A program made the position numbers and the translations under genes. The notes under the pieces were generated by a model. It made no database searches and was not told the origin of the DNA. It saw only the letters and a list, made by a program, of their open reading frames with translations. Positions 17,606 to 26,822 of a DNA stretch of 64,000 bases are shown here, in pieces; the stretch's first letter is position 1; every line of letters starts with the position of its first letter. Source of the stretch: Tyzzerella sp. An114 (GTDB taxonomy: Bacteria > Bacillota > Clostridia > Lachnospirales > Anaerotignaceae); the NCBI RefSeq assembly GCF_002161055.1, contig NZ_NFLT01000011.1:1-64000 (forward strand), read 5' to 3'.

Positions 17606-18772
17606 ATGGAGAAAAAACTTATTGAAAAATTTATCTCTCTTTATGGAGAAGGTGGAGAAATAAAATCTTATTTCTCACCAGGAAGAGTAAACTTAATAGG
17701 AGAACATACAGATTATAACGGTGGACACGTTTTTCCATGTGCTCTTACTCTTGGAACATATGGAGTTGCTAGAAAAAGAGAAGATAAAACACTTCGTTTT
17801 TACTCTATAAATTTTGAAAATGATGGAATGATTGAAACATCAATTGATGATATGAAACCTTTAAAAGATAATGGTTGGACAGCTTATCCAAAGGGTGTTA
17901 TATGGGCTTTAAAGAAATATGAATATAAAATAGACACAGGAATGGACGTCCTTATATATGGTACTATACCAGACGGTTCAGGTCTTTCATCATCAGCTTC
18001 TCTTGAAGTTTTAACAGGTGTTATGTTAAAAGATATGTTTGACCTTAACATAACAATGGATAAAATAGCTTTAATGTGCCAGTATTCAGAAAATAATTAT
18101 AATGGATGTAACTGTGGAATAATGGACCAGTTTGCTGTTGCAATGGGCAAAAAAGATTGTGCTGTATTCCTTGATACTTCAGACTTAAAATATGAATACT
18201 CAGAAGTTAAACTTGATGATGCAAAAATAGTTATAACAAACAGTAAAGTTAAACATAGTCTTGTAGACTCAGCTTATAATGACAGAAGAAATGAATGTGA
18301 AAAAGCATTAAAGAGCATACAGAAAATTGCTAAAATTAAAACTCTTGGAGATTTAAGTGAAAGTGATTTTGAAACATATAAATATATTATAGATGATGAA
18401 GTTTGCAGAAGACGTGCAAAACATGCTGTATATGAAAATCAGAGAACAATAAAAGCTGTTGAAACTCTTAAAAATAATGATATTATAGAGTTTGGAAAAC
18501 TTATGAATGCTTCTCATGTATCATTAAGAGACGATTTTGAGGTTTCTTGTGATGAGATAGATATTCTTGTTGATACAGCTTGGTCAGTTCCAGGAGTCAT
18601 AGGTTCACGTATTACAGGAGGCGGCTTTGGTGGCTGTACTGTAAGTATTGTTAAAAATGAAAATGTTGATGAATTTATAGAAAAAGTTGGAAAAGAATAC
18701 AAAGAAAAAACAGGTATTACAGCAGAATTTTATATAGCTGAAATTGGTGACGGAGCAAGAGTTATCGGTTAA
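17606..18772 (+). CDS. galK: Galactokinase
   Basis: A 388-aa GHMP-family kinase converting galactose and ATP to galactose-1-phosphate, first step of the Leloir pathway. The galactokinase signature is GRVNLIGEHTDYNGG near residue 25, the ATP loop is PDGSGLSSSASLE, the catalytic-base region is NCGIMDQFAVAMG, and the C-terminal GHMP motif is ITGGGFGGCTVS. The ATG at 17606 is chosen with AAGGA upstream; an in-frame GTG at 17597 abuts the ribosome site. It is the first gene of galK-galT-galE. A TATAAT occurs at 17529-17534 upstream but without a good -35. Confidence 0.97.
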   Translation: MEKKLIEKFISLYGEGGEIKSYFSPGRVNLIGEHTDYNGGHVFPCALTLGTYGVARKREDKTLRFYSINFENDGMIETSIDDMKPLKDNGWTAYPKGVIWALKKYEYKIDTGMDVLIYGTIPDGSGLSSSASLEVLTGVMLKDMFDLNITMDKIALMCQYSENNYNGCNCGIMDQFAVAMGKKDCAVFLDTSDLKYEYSEVKLDDAKIVITNSKVKHSLVDSAYNDRRNECEKALKSIQKIAKIKTLGDLSESDFETYKYIIDDEVCRRRAKHAVYENQRTIKAVETLKNNDIIEFGKLMNASHVSLRDDFEVSCDEIDILVDTAWSVPGVIGSRITGGGFGGCTVSIVKNENVDEFIEKVGKEYKEKTGITAEFYIAEIGDGARVIG

Positions 18773-18792
18773 TTGTTTTGGAGGTAGTAAAA

Positions 18793-20283
18793 ATGTTTGA
18801 TGTAGAAATTAAAAAACTTGTAGATTATGGTATTTCAACAGGACTTGTTCCAGAGTGTGAAAGAATATATACAACAAATCAGCTTTTAAGCCTTTTTAAA
18901 GAAGATAACTATGAAGAACCTGTTGGAGAATATCTTAACACTCAGTTAGAAGATGTTTTAAGAAATCTTCTTGATGAAGCTGTAAAAAGAGGTCTTATTG
19001 AAGATACAATAACAGACAGAGACCTTTTTGATACAAAAATAATGAACTGTCTTATGCCAAGACCATCACAGGTTCAAGATAAATTTTGGAGTCTTTATGA
19101 AAAATCTCCAGAAGAAGCAACAGACTATTTTTATAAATTAAGTCAGGACAGTGATTATATTCGTCGTTATCGTATTGTAAAAGATAAAAAATGGAAAGTT
19201 GACTCAGACTATGGAAAAATTGATATAACAATAAATCTTTCAAAACCTGAGAAAGACCCTAAAGCAATAGCAGCAGCAAAAAATGCAAAAGCTAGCAGCT
19301 ATCCAAAATGTGCTCTCTGTATGGAAAATGAAGGTTATGCAGGTAGAGCAAATCATCCAGCAAGAGATAACCACAGAATTATACCTATAACAGTAAATAA
19401 TAACAAATGGGGATTTCAGTATTCTCCTTACGTATATTACAATGAGCACTGTATAGTGTTTAATGGTGAGCATACACCTATGAAAATTGACCGTGCTGCT
19501 TTTATAAAACTTTTTGACTTTGTAAAACAGTTCCCACATTATTTCTTAGGTTCAAATGCAGACCTTCCAATAGTAGGAGGTTCAATATTAAGCCATGACC
19601 ATTTCCAGGGTGGACATTATACATTTGCTATGGAGGAAGCTCCTATTGAAAAACCTATAACAATAAAAGGCTTTGAAGATGTTGAAGCTGGAATTGTAAA
19701 ATGGCCATTATCTGTAATAAGAATAAGAAATAAAGATGAACAACGTCTTGTTGACCTTGCAGAGTATATTCTTAATAAATGGAGAGGTTATACTGATGAA
19801 GAAGCATTTATATTTGCTGAAATTAACGGAGAACCTCACAATACAATAACACCTATTGCAAGAAAGAAAAATGGTATTTTTGAACTTGACCTTACACTTA
19901 GAAATAATATAACAACAGAGGAACACCCTCTTGGAGTTTACCACCCACACAGTCAGTGGCACCACATCAAAAAAGAAAATATTGGACTTATTGAAGTAAT
20001 GGGACTTGCTGTTTTACCTTCAAGACTTAAAGAAGAACTTGAGCTTATTGAAGAGTACATACTTGAAGGAAAAGATGTAAGAAGCTGTGAAAAGATTGAA
20101 AAACATGCTGATTGGGTAGAAGAATTTGTAAAAGAATATGATGACATAAATAAAGATAATGTTACAGATATAATCCAGAATGAAGTTGGAAAAGTATTTG
20201 TTCATGTTCTTGAAGATGCCGGAGTATATAAATGTACAGAAGAAGGCAGAGAAGCTTTCATGAGATTTATAAATTCATTATAA
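18793..20283 (+). CDS. galT: UDP-glucose:hexose-1-phosphate uridylyltransferase, class II
   Basis: A 496-aa class II GalT, the Firmicutes type, about 150 residues longer than the E. coli class. It exchanges galactose-1-phosphate with UDP-glucose. Recognisable parts are the N-terminal MFDVEIKKLVDYG, CALCMENEGYAGR, the HDHFQGG histidine motif (SHDHFQGGHYTF) and the C-terminal HPHSQWHHIKKENIGLIEVMG. The ATG at 18793 follows GGAGG, 20 bp after galK. The genes form a tight Leloir operon. Confidence 0.96.
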   Translation: MFDVEIKKLVDYGISTGLVPECERIYTTNQLLSLFKEDNYEEPVGEYLNTQLEDVLRNLLDEAVKRGLIEDTITDRDLFDTKIMNCLMPRPSQVQDKFWSLYEKSPEEATDYFYKLSQDSDYIRRYRIVKDKKWKVDSDYGKIDITINLSKPEKDPKAIAAAKNAKASSYPKCALCMENEGYAGRANHPARDNHRIIPITVNNNKWGFQYSPYVYYNEHCIVFNGEHTPMKIDRAAFIKLFDFVKQFPHYFLGSNADLPIVGGSILSHDHFQGGHYTFAMEEAPIEKPITIKGFEDVEAGIVKWPLSVIRIRNKDEQRLVDLAEYILNKWRGYTDEEAFIFAEINGEPHNTITPIARKKNGIFELDLTLRNNITTEEHPLGVYHPHSQWHHIKKENIGLIEVMGLAVLPSRLKEELELIEEYILEGKDVRSCEKIEKHADWVEEFVKEYDDINKDNVTDIIQNEVGKVFVHVLEDAGVYKCTEEGREAFMRFINSL

Positions 20284-20322
20284 TAAATATTATAAATATA
20301 ACAGAGAAGGGAAGATGTAGCT

Positions 20323-21342
20323 ATGAGTAAAATTTTAGTAACAGGCGGTGCCGGATATATTGGAAGTCATACTTGTGTTGAACTTTTAAATTCTGGATAT
20401 GAAGTTGTAATAGTTGATAATCTTTACAATTCAAATAAAAAAGCTGTTGATAGAGTAGAAGAAATAACAGGCAAAAAAGTTACATTCTATGAAGCTGATA
20501 TTAGAGATAAAGCTAAAATGAATGAAATATTTGACAAAGAGGATATTTATGCAGTAATTCACTTTGCAGGTTTAAAAGCAGTAGGTGAGTCTGTTGCAAA
20601 ACCTCTTGAATATTATGAAAACAATATCAGTGGAACAATAATACTTTGTGATATTATGAGAAATCACGGAGTTAAAAATATAATTTTCAGTTCATCAGCA
20701 ACAGTTTACGGAGACCCTGCATTTATTCCTATCACAGAAGAATGCCCTAAGGGAACATGTACAAACCCTTATGGCTGGAGCAAATGGATGCTTGAGCAGA
20801 TACTCACAGACTTCCATACAGCAGACCCAGAATGGAATGTAGTTCTTCTTCGTTACTTTAACCCTATTGGAGCTCATAAGAGTGGACTTATAGGAGAAGA
20901 CCCTAAGGGTATACCTAACAATCTTCTTCCATATATTGCACAGGTTGCAATAGGAAAACTTCAGTGCCTTGGAGTATTTGGAAATGATTATGATACTCAT
21001 GATGGTACAGGAGTTCGTGACTATATCCATGTTGTTGACCTTGCTGATGGTCATGTTAAAGCCCTCAAAAAGATTGATGAAAAATGTGGCGTAAAAGTTT
21101 ACAACCTTGGAACAGGTAACGGTTATAGTGTTCTTGATGTTCTTCATGCTTTTGAAAAAGCTTGTGGTCATGAAATTAAATATGAAATCAAGCCTAGAAG
21201 AGCTGGAGACATCTCAACTTGCTATGCTGATTCTAAAAAGGCTCATGATGAGCTTGGCTGGGAAGCTAAATATGGCATTGATGAAATGTGTGCAGATTCC
21301 TGGAATTGGCAGTCAAAAAATCCTAACGGTTATAATGAATAA
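20323..21342 (+). CDS. galE: UDP-glucose 4-epimerase
   Basis: A 339-aa NAD-dependent epimerase interconverting UDP-galactose and UDP-glucose. The Rossmann motif is GGAGYIGSHT at the N-terminus, SSSATVYGDP carries the catalytic Ser/Thr region, and YGWSK is the YxxxK active site. Full length for the family (about 330-340). It lies 39 bp after galT with its own ribosome site and closes the operon; two hairpins follow. Confidence 0.97.
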   Translation: MSKILVTGGAGYIGSHTCVELLNSGYEVVIVDNLYNSNKKAVDRVEEITGKKVTFYEADIRDKAKMNEIFDKEDIYAVIHFAGLKAVGESVAKPLEYYENNISGTIILCDIMRNHGVKNIIFSSSATVYGDPAFIPITEECPKGTCTNPYGWSKWMLEQILTDFHTADPEWNVVLLRYFNPIGAHKSGLIGEDPKGIPNNLLPYIAQVAIGKLQCLGVFGNDYDTHDGTGVRDYIHVVDLADGHVKALKKIDEKCGVKVYNLGTGNGYSVLDVLHAFEKACGHEIKYEIKPRRAGDISTCYADSKKAHDELGWEAKYGIDEMCADSWNWQSKNPNGYNE

Positions 21343-21365
21343 TTATAATAAATGATACCATATTT

Positions 21366-21388
21366 TTGTATCAGAAAAACTGATACAT
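21366..21388 (+). terminator. Hairpin directly after galE
   Basis: TGTATCAG pairs with CTGATACA across a 5-nt loop, followed by a weak T-rich tract. It may be a first terminator or an mRNA 3'-end stabiliser. Confidence 0.45.
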
Positions 21389-21410
21389 AATTTTTCTAAT
21401 CAACTCTCTC

Positions 21411-21446
21411 TCAAAAAGTCCAGTGTTTTTTACACTGGACTTTTTA
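21411..21446 (+). terminator. Strong terminator of gal operon
   Basis: AAAAAGTCCAGTG pairs with CACTGGACTTTTT, a perfect stem with flanking A and T runs. Confidence 0.88.
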
Positions 21447-21469
21447 TATTTATATATATTTTTATTTAC

Positions 21470-21500
21470 TTGACAAAAATTAAAATTCAAATAATAATAT
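21470..21500 (+). promoter_or_regulatory. Promoter of the csoR-like gene
   Basis: TTGACA at 21470-21475 with an AT-rich -10 (TAATAA/TAATAT) 16-19 bp downstream. Confidence 0.5.
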
Positions 21501-21532
21501 ACACATAAATTGTTTTTACAGGAGGTATAATA

Positions 21533-21808
21533 ATGAAACAGTGTATGGACTCAGATAATCTCCACCGACGTCTTAAAAAAATTATAGGTCAAGTACAAGC
21601 CATAGATAGAATGGTTGATGAGGATGTACCTTGTGAAGATATACTTTCACAGATTAATGCTGCAAAATCTGCACTTCATAAAGTAGGTCAAGTAGTTCTT
21701 GAAGGACATATAAATCATTGTGTCAGAGATGGAATTGAGCATGGTGACCCTGAAAAAACTATTAAAAATTTTACAAAAGCTGTTGAAAGATTTGCAAATA
21801 TGAAATAA
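21533..21808 (+). CDS. csoR: CsoR-family metal-sensing repressor
   Basis: A 91-aa all-helical repressor of the CsoR/RcnR family. The copper-type ligand set Cys34, His59 and Cys63 (VPCED, then LEGHINHC) fits Cu(I)-sensing CsoR rather than RcnR, which has a His near the N-terminus. The N-terminal SDNLHRRLKKIIGQVQAIDRM is the family signature. The gene is followed by its own terminator, then two GC-rich palindromes in front of a P1B ATPase, its likely target. Sensing of copper is an inference from the residues. Confidence 0.88.
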   Translation: MKQCMDSDNLHRRLKKIIGQVQAIDRMVDEDVPCEDILSQINAAKSALHKVGQVVLEGHINHCVRDGIEHGDPEKTIKNFTKAVERFANMK

Positions 21809-21840
21809 TAAAACCGATTTTTATGTCGGTTTTATTTTTT
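21809..21840 (+). terminator. Intrinsic terminator after csoR-like gene
   Basis: AAAACCGA pairs with TCGGTTTT across an 8-nt loop, followed by T-rich sequence. Metal-ATPase promoter elements begin right after it. Confidence 0.78.
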
Positions 21841-21846
21841 TTGCTA

Positions 21847-21876
21847 TTGACAAACTAATACCCCTATAGGTATTAT
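21847..21876 (+). promoter_or_regulatory. Promoter of the P1B ATPase operon
   Basis: TTGACA (21847-21852) and TATTAT (21871-21876) with an 18-bp spacer that contains operator 1. Confidence 0.72.
21857..21874. promoter_or_regulatory. CsoR-type operator 1
   Basis: AATACCCCTATAGGTATT, an inverted repeat with a C-tract arm typical of CsoR-family sites, lying between the -35 and -10 boxes. Confidence 0.72.
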
Positions 21877-21882
21877 ATACAT

Positions 21883-21898
21883 ATACCCCCATGGGTAT
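21883..21898. promoter_or_regulatory. CsoR-type operator 2
   Basis: ATACCCCCATGGGTAT is a second near-perfect palindrome with the same TACCCC core, at the predicted transcription start. Confidence 0.75.
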
Positions 21899-21926
21899 AA
21901 TTTTGTTTTGAGGAGGAAAGTAGAGT

Positions 21927-23792
21927 ATGGATAAGTTAGAGGAGTTTTTGGAATTTGGAGGATTAAAAAAAGATATCATTTTTCTTATTTTATCAGCCAT
22001 AGGACTTTTAAATAGTCTTTTTAATTTTATAGAACTTCCCTTTGATATGGCTTGGATAGCTATTATTTTATGTGGTATTCCTATTATACTTGAGGCTATA
22101 ATAGGTCTTGTAACAGCTTTTGATATAAAGGCCGATGTTCTTGTTTCTATTGCTCTTATAGCTTCAGTTATAACAGGGGAAACATTTGCTGCTGGAGAAG
22201 TGGCTTTTATTATGCAAATTGGAGCACTTCTTGAAGATTTAACAGTTTCAAAGGCTAGAGAAGGTATTGAAAAACTCGTACATCTAACACCAACAACTGC
22301 AAGAATAATAAGAGATAACAAAGAGTCTATTATAAATGCAAAAGAAGTTTTAGTGGGAGATATTTTAAGAGTTTTACCTGGTGAGACAATACCTGTTGAT
22401 GGAGTTATATTATCTGGAAGAACATCTGTAAATCAAGCAGTTATGACGGGAGAATCAATGCCTGTTGATAAAACTGTTGGAGATGAGGTATCAAGTGGTA
22501 CTGTAAATCAGTTTGGTTCTTTTGATATGAAGGCGGTAAAAGTTGGAGAAGATAGTTCTATACAAAGAATGATAAAACTTGTTCAGTCTGCTGATGCAGG
22601 TAAAGCAAAAATAGTTGGGGTTGCTGATAAATGGGCAACATGGATTGTTGTTATAGCTTTAACATCCGCTCTTATAACTTGGATTATAACAGGAGAAATT
22701 ATAAGAGCTGTAACAATACTCGTTGTATTTTGTCCTTGTGCTCTTGTGTTAGCTACACCAACAGCTATTATGGCAGCCATAGGAAATTCAACAAAACACA
22801 GTTTTCTTGTGAGAGAGGGGGACGCTCTTGAAAGACTTTCTATGATTAATAAAATTACATTTGATAAAACAGGAACACTTACATATGGTACTCCTAAAGT
22901 TGTAAAAACAGAAAGTTTTTTATCTTATTATAGTGATGAAGATATTTATAGATTTACTGCATCAGCTGAGTTACGTTCAGAACATCCTTTAGGAAAGGCT
23001 GTTGTTTCATCATATAAAACTTTTAAAACTGATGAAATTAAGGAATGTGAAAGTTTTGAAATGGTTCCAGGAAGGGGAGTTTTGGCAATAATTGAAGGAC
23101 ATGAAATTATTGCAGGAAATAAAGAACTTTTAAATGAAAAAAATATAAAACTAGAAAATATTAAAAATGATGAAAAATATATATCAGAAGGTTGTACTAT
23201 AATATACACTGCTATTGATGGAGTTATTGCTGGTTTTATAGCCTTAGCTGATACTGTGAGAAATGATGTTGAAAAAACTATATCAAATATTAAAGAAATA
23301 GGAATAGAACCTGTTCTTTTAACAGGAGATAACAAAAATACAGCAAAAAATATAGCTGATAACGTTGGTATATTTGAATTTTATTCAGAGTGTTTACCAG
23401 AAGATAAATTAAATATTATAGAAAAGTATCAGATAGAAAAAAACAAAGTTTGTATGATTGGTGACGGCATAAATGACGCACCAGCATTAAAAAAAGCTTT
23501 TGTTGGAATTGCTATGGGTGGCATTGGAAGTGATATTGCTATGGATGCAGCAGATATTGTCCTTGTCAATGATGATATTAAAGAAATTCCACATATTTTA
23601 AAATTATCAAAAAAAATGATGACAACTATTAAATATAATCTTACTTTTTCAATGATATTAAATTTTGTTGCAATAATACTTGCAATTACAGGGATTTTAA
23701 ATCCTGTTGTTGGAGCACTTGTTCATAATGCTGGCTCAGTTTTTGTTATTATAAATTCAGCTTTTTTACTTAAATGGAGGGATAAAAAATGA
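21927..23792 (+). CDS. Heavy-metal-translocating P1B-type ATPase
   Basis: A 621-aa metal pump driven by ATP hydrolysis. It has the membrane CPC motif (C269-P270-C271), phosphorylated Asp313 in DKTGT, the HP motif at His353, the hinge MIGDGINDAPALK and a C-terminal NAGSVFVIINSAFLL helix. It lacks the soluble N-terminal heavy-metal-associated domain common in CopA. The membrane motif CPCALVLATPTA is a mix of copper and zinc-type forms, so the ion is uncertain; the CsoR-like operators make copper likely. The ATG at 21927 follows GGAGG. It overlaps the next small gene by 4 bp. Confidence 0.9.
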   Translation: MDKLEEFLEFGGLKKDIIFLILSAIGLLNSLFNFIELPFDMAWIAIILCGIPIILEAIIGLVTAFDIKADVLVSIALIASVITGETFAAGEVAFIMQIGALLEDLTVSKAREGIEKLVHLTPTTARIIRDNKESIINAKEVLVGDILRVLPGETIPVDGVILSGRTSVNQAVMTGESMPVDKTVGDEVSSGTVNQFGSFDMKAVKVGEDSSIQRMIKLVQSADAGKAKIVGVADKWATWIVVIALTSALITWIITGEIIRAVTILVVFCPCALVLATPTAIMAAIGNSTKHSFLVREGDALERLSMINKITFDKTGTLTYGTPKVVKTESFLSYYSDEDIYRFTASAELRSEHPLGKAVVSSYKTFKTDEIKECESFEMVPGRGVLAIIEGHEIIAGNKELLNEKNIKLENIKNDEKYISEGCTIIYTAIDGVIAGFIALADTVRNDVEKTISNIKEIGIEPVLLTGDNKNTAKNIADNVGIFEFYSECLPEDKLNIIEKYQIEKNKVCMIGDGINDAPALKKAFVGIAMGGIGSDIAMDAADIVLVNDDIKEIPHILKLSKKMMTTIKYNLTFSMILNFVAIILAITGILNPVVGALVHNAGSVFVIINSAFLLKWRDKK

Positions 23793-23956
23793 TTGTAAAT
23801 ATATTAGCTTTTATTGTTGGAATTATAATTTTTTTAGGTGGTATTTATTATTTAATAAATGAAAAAGATGATAAAGAGTCAAAGAAAATTTATACAATAA
23901 CAAGTGTTATTGGTGTTATAGTGTCATTTATTACAAGTTATAATTTATTTTTATAA
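23789..23956 (+). CDS. Small two-helix membrane protein coupled to the P1B ATPase
   Basis: A 55-codon frame whose ATG at 23789 overlaps the ATPase stop (ATGA), with GGAGG 8 nt upstream inside the ATPase gene. It encodes a hydrophobic helix (MIVNILAFIVGIIIFLGGIYYL), a charged loop (NEKDDKESKK) and a second hydrophobic helix (TSVIGVIVSFITSYNLFL). This looks like a membrane partner of the pump. I do not recognise a named family; the role is an inference from overlap and topology. Confidence 0.7.
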   Translation: MIVNILAFIVGIIIFLGGIYYLINEKDDKESKKIYTITSVIGVIVSFITSYNLFL

Positions 23957-24031
23957 TAAATATATTAAACTTCCTATAATTTTATAGTAAAATATACTTT
24001 GAAACAATAATATTATATGGAGGATAATTTT

Positions 24032-24625
24032 ATGAAAAAACTATTAGCTTTATTAATTGCTGTTATTATGTGTTTTGGTCTTTCATCATGTTCAAAAACA
24101 GAAAGTCCAGAAAAAGCTGCTGAAAATGTACTTATAGCTTTTCAAAAAGGTGATTTTGAAACTATTGAAAAATATATGACAGGTACTTTTTCAAGTGAAG
24201 GTGAAGAAAGTTCATCAGAAGATGAAGAAATGATTAAAAATATAACAAAAAATCTTACTTTTGAAATAAAAAGTTCAGAGGAAAAAGATGGAAAAGCTAC
24301 TGTTAATGTTGATATAACAAATGTTGATATGTCTGTTGTTATGCAAAATGTATTTTCAACAATGTTTACAGAACTTCTCTCAAGTGCATTTAATGAAGAT
24401 GGAACAGAAAAAACTCAAGAAGAAATAAATACAAGAACTATTGAAATTATGAATGAAGAGATTTCTAAAGCAGAAAAGAAAACAACAAATATAAATATTA
24501 ATTTTACACTTAAAGATAATCAGTGGGTTATAGAAAATACCGAAGAATTTGGAGACGCTGTAACAGGTGGTATGATTACATATATGTCAGGTGTGGCAGA
24601 GTCATTTAACAGTTTATCTGAATAA
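24032..24625 (+). CDS. Lipoprotein of DUF4878/DUF5105-like type
   Basis: A 197-aa lipoprotein with signal peptide MKKLLALLIAVIMCFGLSSC and lipobox LSSC (Cys20). After it comes PEKAAENVLIAFQKGDFETIEKYMTG, a signature of small NTF2-like lipoproteins. The remaining beta-rich part ends with a NITFTLKDNQWVIENTEEF-type strand. The ATG at 24032 follows GGAGG; the in-frame upstream ATG is inside the ribosome site region. Function unknown; it is probably a surface-tethered protein. Confidence 0.8.
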   Translation: MKKLLALLIAVIMCFGLSSCSKTESPEKAAENVLIAFQKGDFETIEKYMTGTFSSEGEESSSEDEEMIKNITKNLTFEIKSSEEKDGKATVNVDITNVDMSVVMQNVFSTMFTELLSSAFNEDGTEKTQEEINTRTIEIMNEEISKAEKKTTNININFTLKDNQWVIENTEEFGDAVTGGMITYMSGVAESFNSLSE

Positions 24626-24626
24626 T

Positions 24627-24662
24627 AAAAAAAGCATTTCTTTTATAAGAAATGCTTTTTTT
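24627..24662. terminator. Bidirectional terminator, lipoprotein / methyltransferase
   Basis: AAAAAGCATTTCTT pairs with AAGAAATGCTTTTT across a 4-nt loop between convergent genes. Confidence 0.88.
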
Positions 24663-24669
24663 CATTAAA

Positions 24670-25362
24670 TTAAATATTAAATCCTTTGATTGATATTAAG
24701 TTCATATATTTTCCATTATCAGTGGCAATCATTTCTCTGTCACTTATAGCATAAGGATTATCTGTATTTAACCATTTTAACCATGCTTTTTCAAAGCATT
24801 TCATTTCATTTATTTCTAGATTTTTAATATGTTTAGAAAATTTAGGTTTCCACCATTCAATAGAATGCCACATTGAAAGGGCTTCTTCTTCCCAATAAGG
24901 CTTCATTTCTTCTGGAATATTTTTATGAACTTCATATTTCATTCCAGGAAAGGCTAATGCAATAATAGCATCTTTTTTTAATAATGGTTTTAAAGTATCT
25001 TTAAAATAAGTATCATTATTTCCAAAATAATGGTATGAATCAACACTTATAACTGCATCAAAGTAATTTTCTGAAAAAGGCATATTAAGTGCGTCAGAAT
25101 GAATAGGTATAACTAAATCATCAACACCCATTTCTTTAAAACGGTTGAAATTATCAGTGGCAGAAATCCAAAGGTCAACGGCAAATACTTGAACATTATA
25201 TTTTTTAGCCATAAAAATTGATGTAAGACCCATTCCGCATCCTAAATCTAAAATTTTCATACCTTTTTTTAAATCCAAATTTTTTGTAAGTTCATCTGCT
25301 ATAATTACTGAACTTGGTCCCATCATATTTTTATTTATAAATTCTTCAGTCATATATTTCAT
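24670..25362 (-). CDS. SAM-dependent methyltransferase
   Basis: A 230-aa class I methyltransferase. Motif I is ILDLGCGMGLTSIFMA, motif II lies around VFAVDLW, and motif IV is FDAVISVDSYHYFG. The start is the ATG at 25362 with GGAGG upstream; a longer frame to 25434 has no ribosome site. The substrate is unknown. It resembles small methyltransferases annotated for cyclopropane-type or small-molecule methylation, but no specific motif decides this. Confidence 0.78.
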   Translation of the reverse strand: MKYMTEEFINKNMMGPSSVIIADELTKNLDLKKGMKILDLGCGMGLTSIFMAKKYNVQVFAVDLWISATDNFNRFKEMGVDDLVIPIHSDALNMPFSENYFDAVISVDSYHYFGNNDTYFKDTLKPLLKKDAIIALAFPGMKYEVHKNIPEEMKPYWEEEALSMWHSIEWWKPKFSKHIKNLEINEMKCFEKAWLKWLNTDNPYAISDREMIATDNGKYMNLISIKGFNI

Positions 25363-25625
25363 ATTTAAAAACCTCCATATATTATTAATATTATTCTTGT
25401 GGAGGCATAAAAGTGTTATTTTAAAGCCTCCCAAAATAACACCGAAGCTAGTTTACAATAATTATTAGTCATAAAAATTAATCTCCTTATATTTTTCATT
25501 TTATTAATTTTATCATATAAATTTATATTTTTAAAGTTATATAGCTTAATGGACAATATAATTTTGTTATGATAAAATATGAATGTTGGAAAATATTATG
25601 ATAAAATTTTAGGAGGTAAATAAAA

Positions 25626-26717
25626 ATGTCTTCTGTTTTTGATAATATAAATATTGGAAATATAAATTGTAAAAATCGTATATTAAGAAGTGCTACATGG
25701 GAAGCCCTTGCTGATGAAAAAGGTTTTATGAGTGATAAACAGTATGAAATATATGAGGAATTAGCAAAAAATGATGTGGGACTTATATCAACAGGTTATG
25801 CCAGAATTATGGAAAGTGACTGTCCAAACGCTGGCATGATGGGAATTTATGATGATTGTTTTATACCATCATATAAAAAACTTACTGATATTGTTCATAA
25901 ACATAATGGAAAAATAATGATGCAAATTGCTTATGGTGGAACAAAAACAACATACAAAGTTAATGAACGAACAATATTTTGTCCTTCTGGTGTCCCTGAA
26001 ATTACAACAGGCACAAAAGGAAAAGAAATGACTATTGATGATATCAAACTTGTAGCAAAAGCTCATGGAGAGGCTGCAAGACGTGTAAAAGAAAGTGGTT
26101 TTGATGCTGTTCAAATTCATGCAGGTCATAACTATTTGTTAAATCAGTTTTTAAGTCCATATTATAATAGAAGAGCTGATGAATACGGTGGTTCTATTGA
26201 AAATAGAGCAAGAGCTGTTATTGAGTGCTATGATGAAGTTAGAAAAGCTGTTGGAAAAGATTATACAGTTATGATAAAAATTACATGTACAGATTTTACA
26301 GAAGGAGGATTTTCATTTGATGATTGTTTGACTTTCTGTAAAATGTTAGAGAAAAAGGGTATTGATTGTATAGAGATTTCAGGAAATATTCATGGAAAAG
26401 CTGAAAAAATGGCAGGTTATGAATTTGATGGTCATTCTATATTAAAAGATGGCTATTTTGTAGAGTATGGAAAAATTATTGCTGATAAAGTGAATGTTCC
26501 TATATATGTGACAGGTGGTTTCAGAAGTCCAGAATATATGAATAAAATACTTTCTAAAACAAATATTTCAGGTTTTGGAATAAGTCGTCCTTTTCTCACT
26601 GAGCCTGATTTGGTTAAAAGATGGATTTTAGGAGATACCAAAAAAGCTAAATGTGTTCACTGTTCAAAATGTAGAACTCCAGAAGGAAATTATTGTACTG
26701 TTTTTTGCAGTAAATAA
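25626..26717 (+). CDS. NADH:flavin oxidoreductase (OYE family)
   Basis: A 363-aa Old Yellow Enzyme type TIM barrel. FMN-binding stretches are RILRSATWEALAD near the N-terminus and IHAGHNYLLNQFLSPYYN, with the YGGSIENRAR signature after it. The C-terminus carries a cysteine cluster CVHCSKCRTPEGNYC that may bind a 4Fe-4S cluster, as in the short anaerobe forms. It reduces an activated alkene or similar substrate with NAD(P)H. It is single, with AGGAGG before the ATG. Confidence 0.88.
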   Translation: MSSVFDNINIGNINCKNRILRSATWEALADEKGFMSDKQYEIYEELAKNDVGLISTGYARIMESDCPNAGMMGIYDDCFIPSYKKLTDIVHKHNGKIMMQIAYGGTKTTYKVNERTIFCPSGVPEITTGTKGKEMTIDDIKLVAKAHGEAARRVKESGFDAVQIHAGHNYLLNQFLSPYYNRRADEYGGSIENRARAVIECYDEVRKAVGKDYTVMIKITCTDFTEGGFSFDDCLTFCKMLEKKGIDCIEISGNIHGKAEKMAGYEFDGHSILKDGYFVEYGKIIADKVNVPIYVTGGFRSPEYMNKILSKTNISGFGISRPFLTEPDLVKRWILGDTKKAKCVHCSKCRTPEGNYCTVFCSK

Positions 26718-26747
26718 TAAAATCAAATTTTCATAAATTTGATTTTA
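26718..26747 (+). terminator. Intrinsic terminator after OYE gene
   Basis: AAAATCAAATTT pairs with AAATTTGATTTT across a 4-nt loop. Confidence 0.72.
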
Positions 26748-26822
26748 AAATATTACTGTGATAAAATTAAAAAAATGATTTTATTTTATAAATGTGTGAT
26801 GAGTGACAGAAGGAGAGTAAAT

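Noticed and set aside
21107-21355. A separate 82-codon gene overlapping the 3' end of galE in another frame
   Set aside because: It lies inside a well-conserved galE reading frame, has no ribosome site and no recognisable family.
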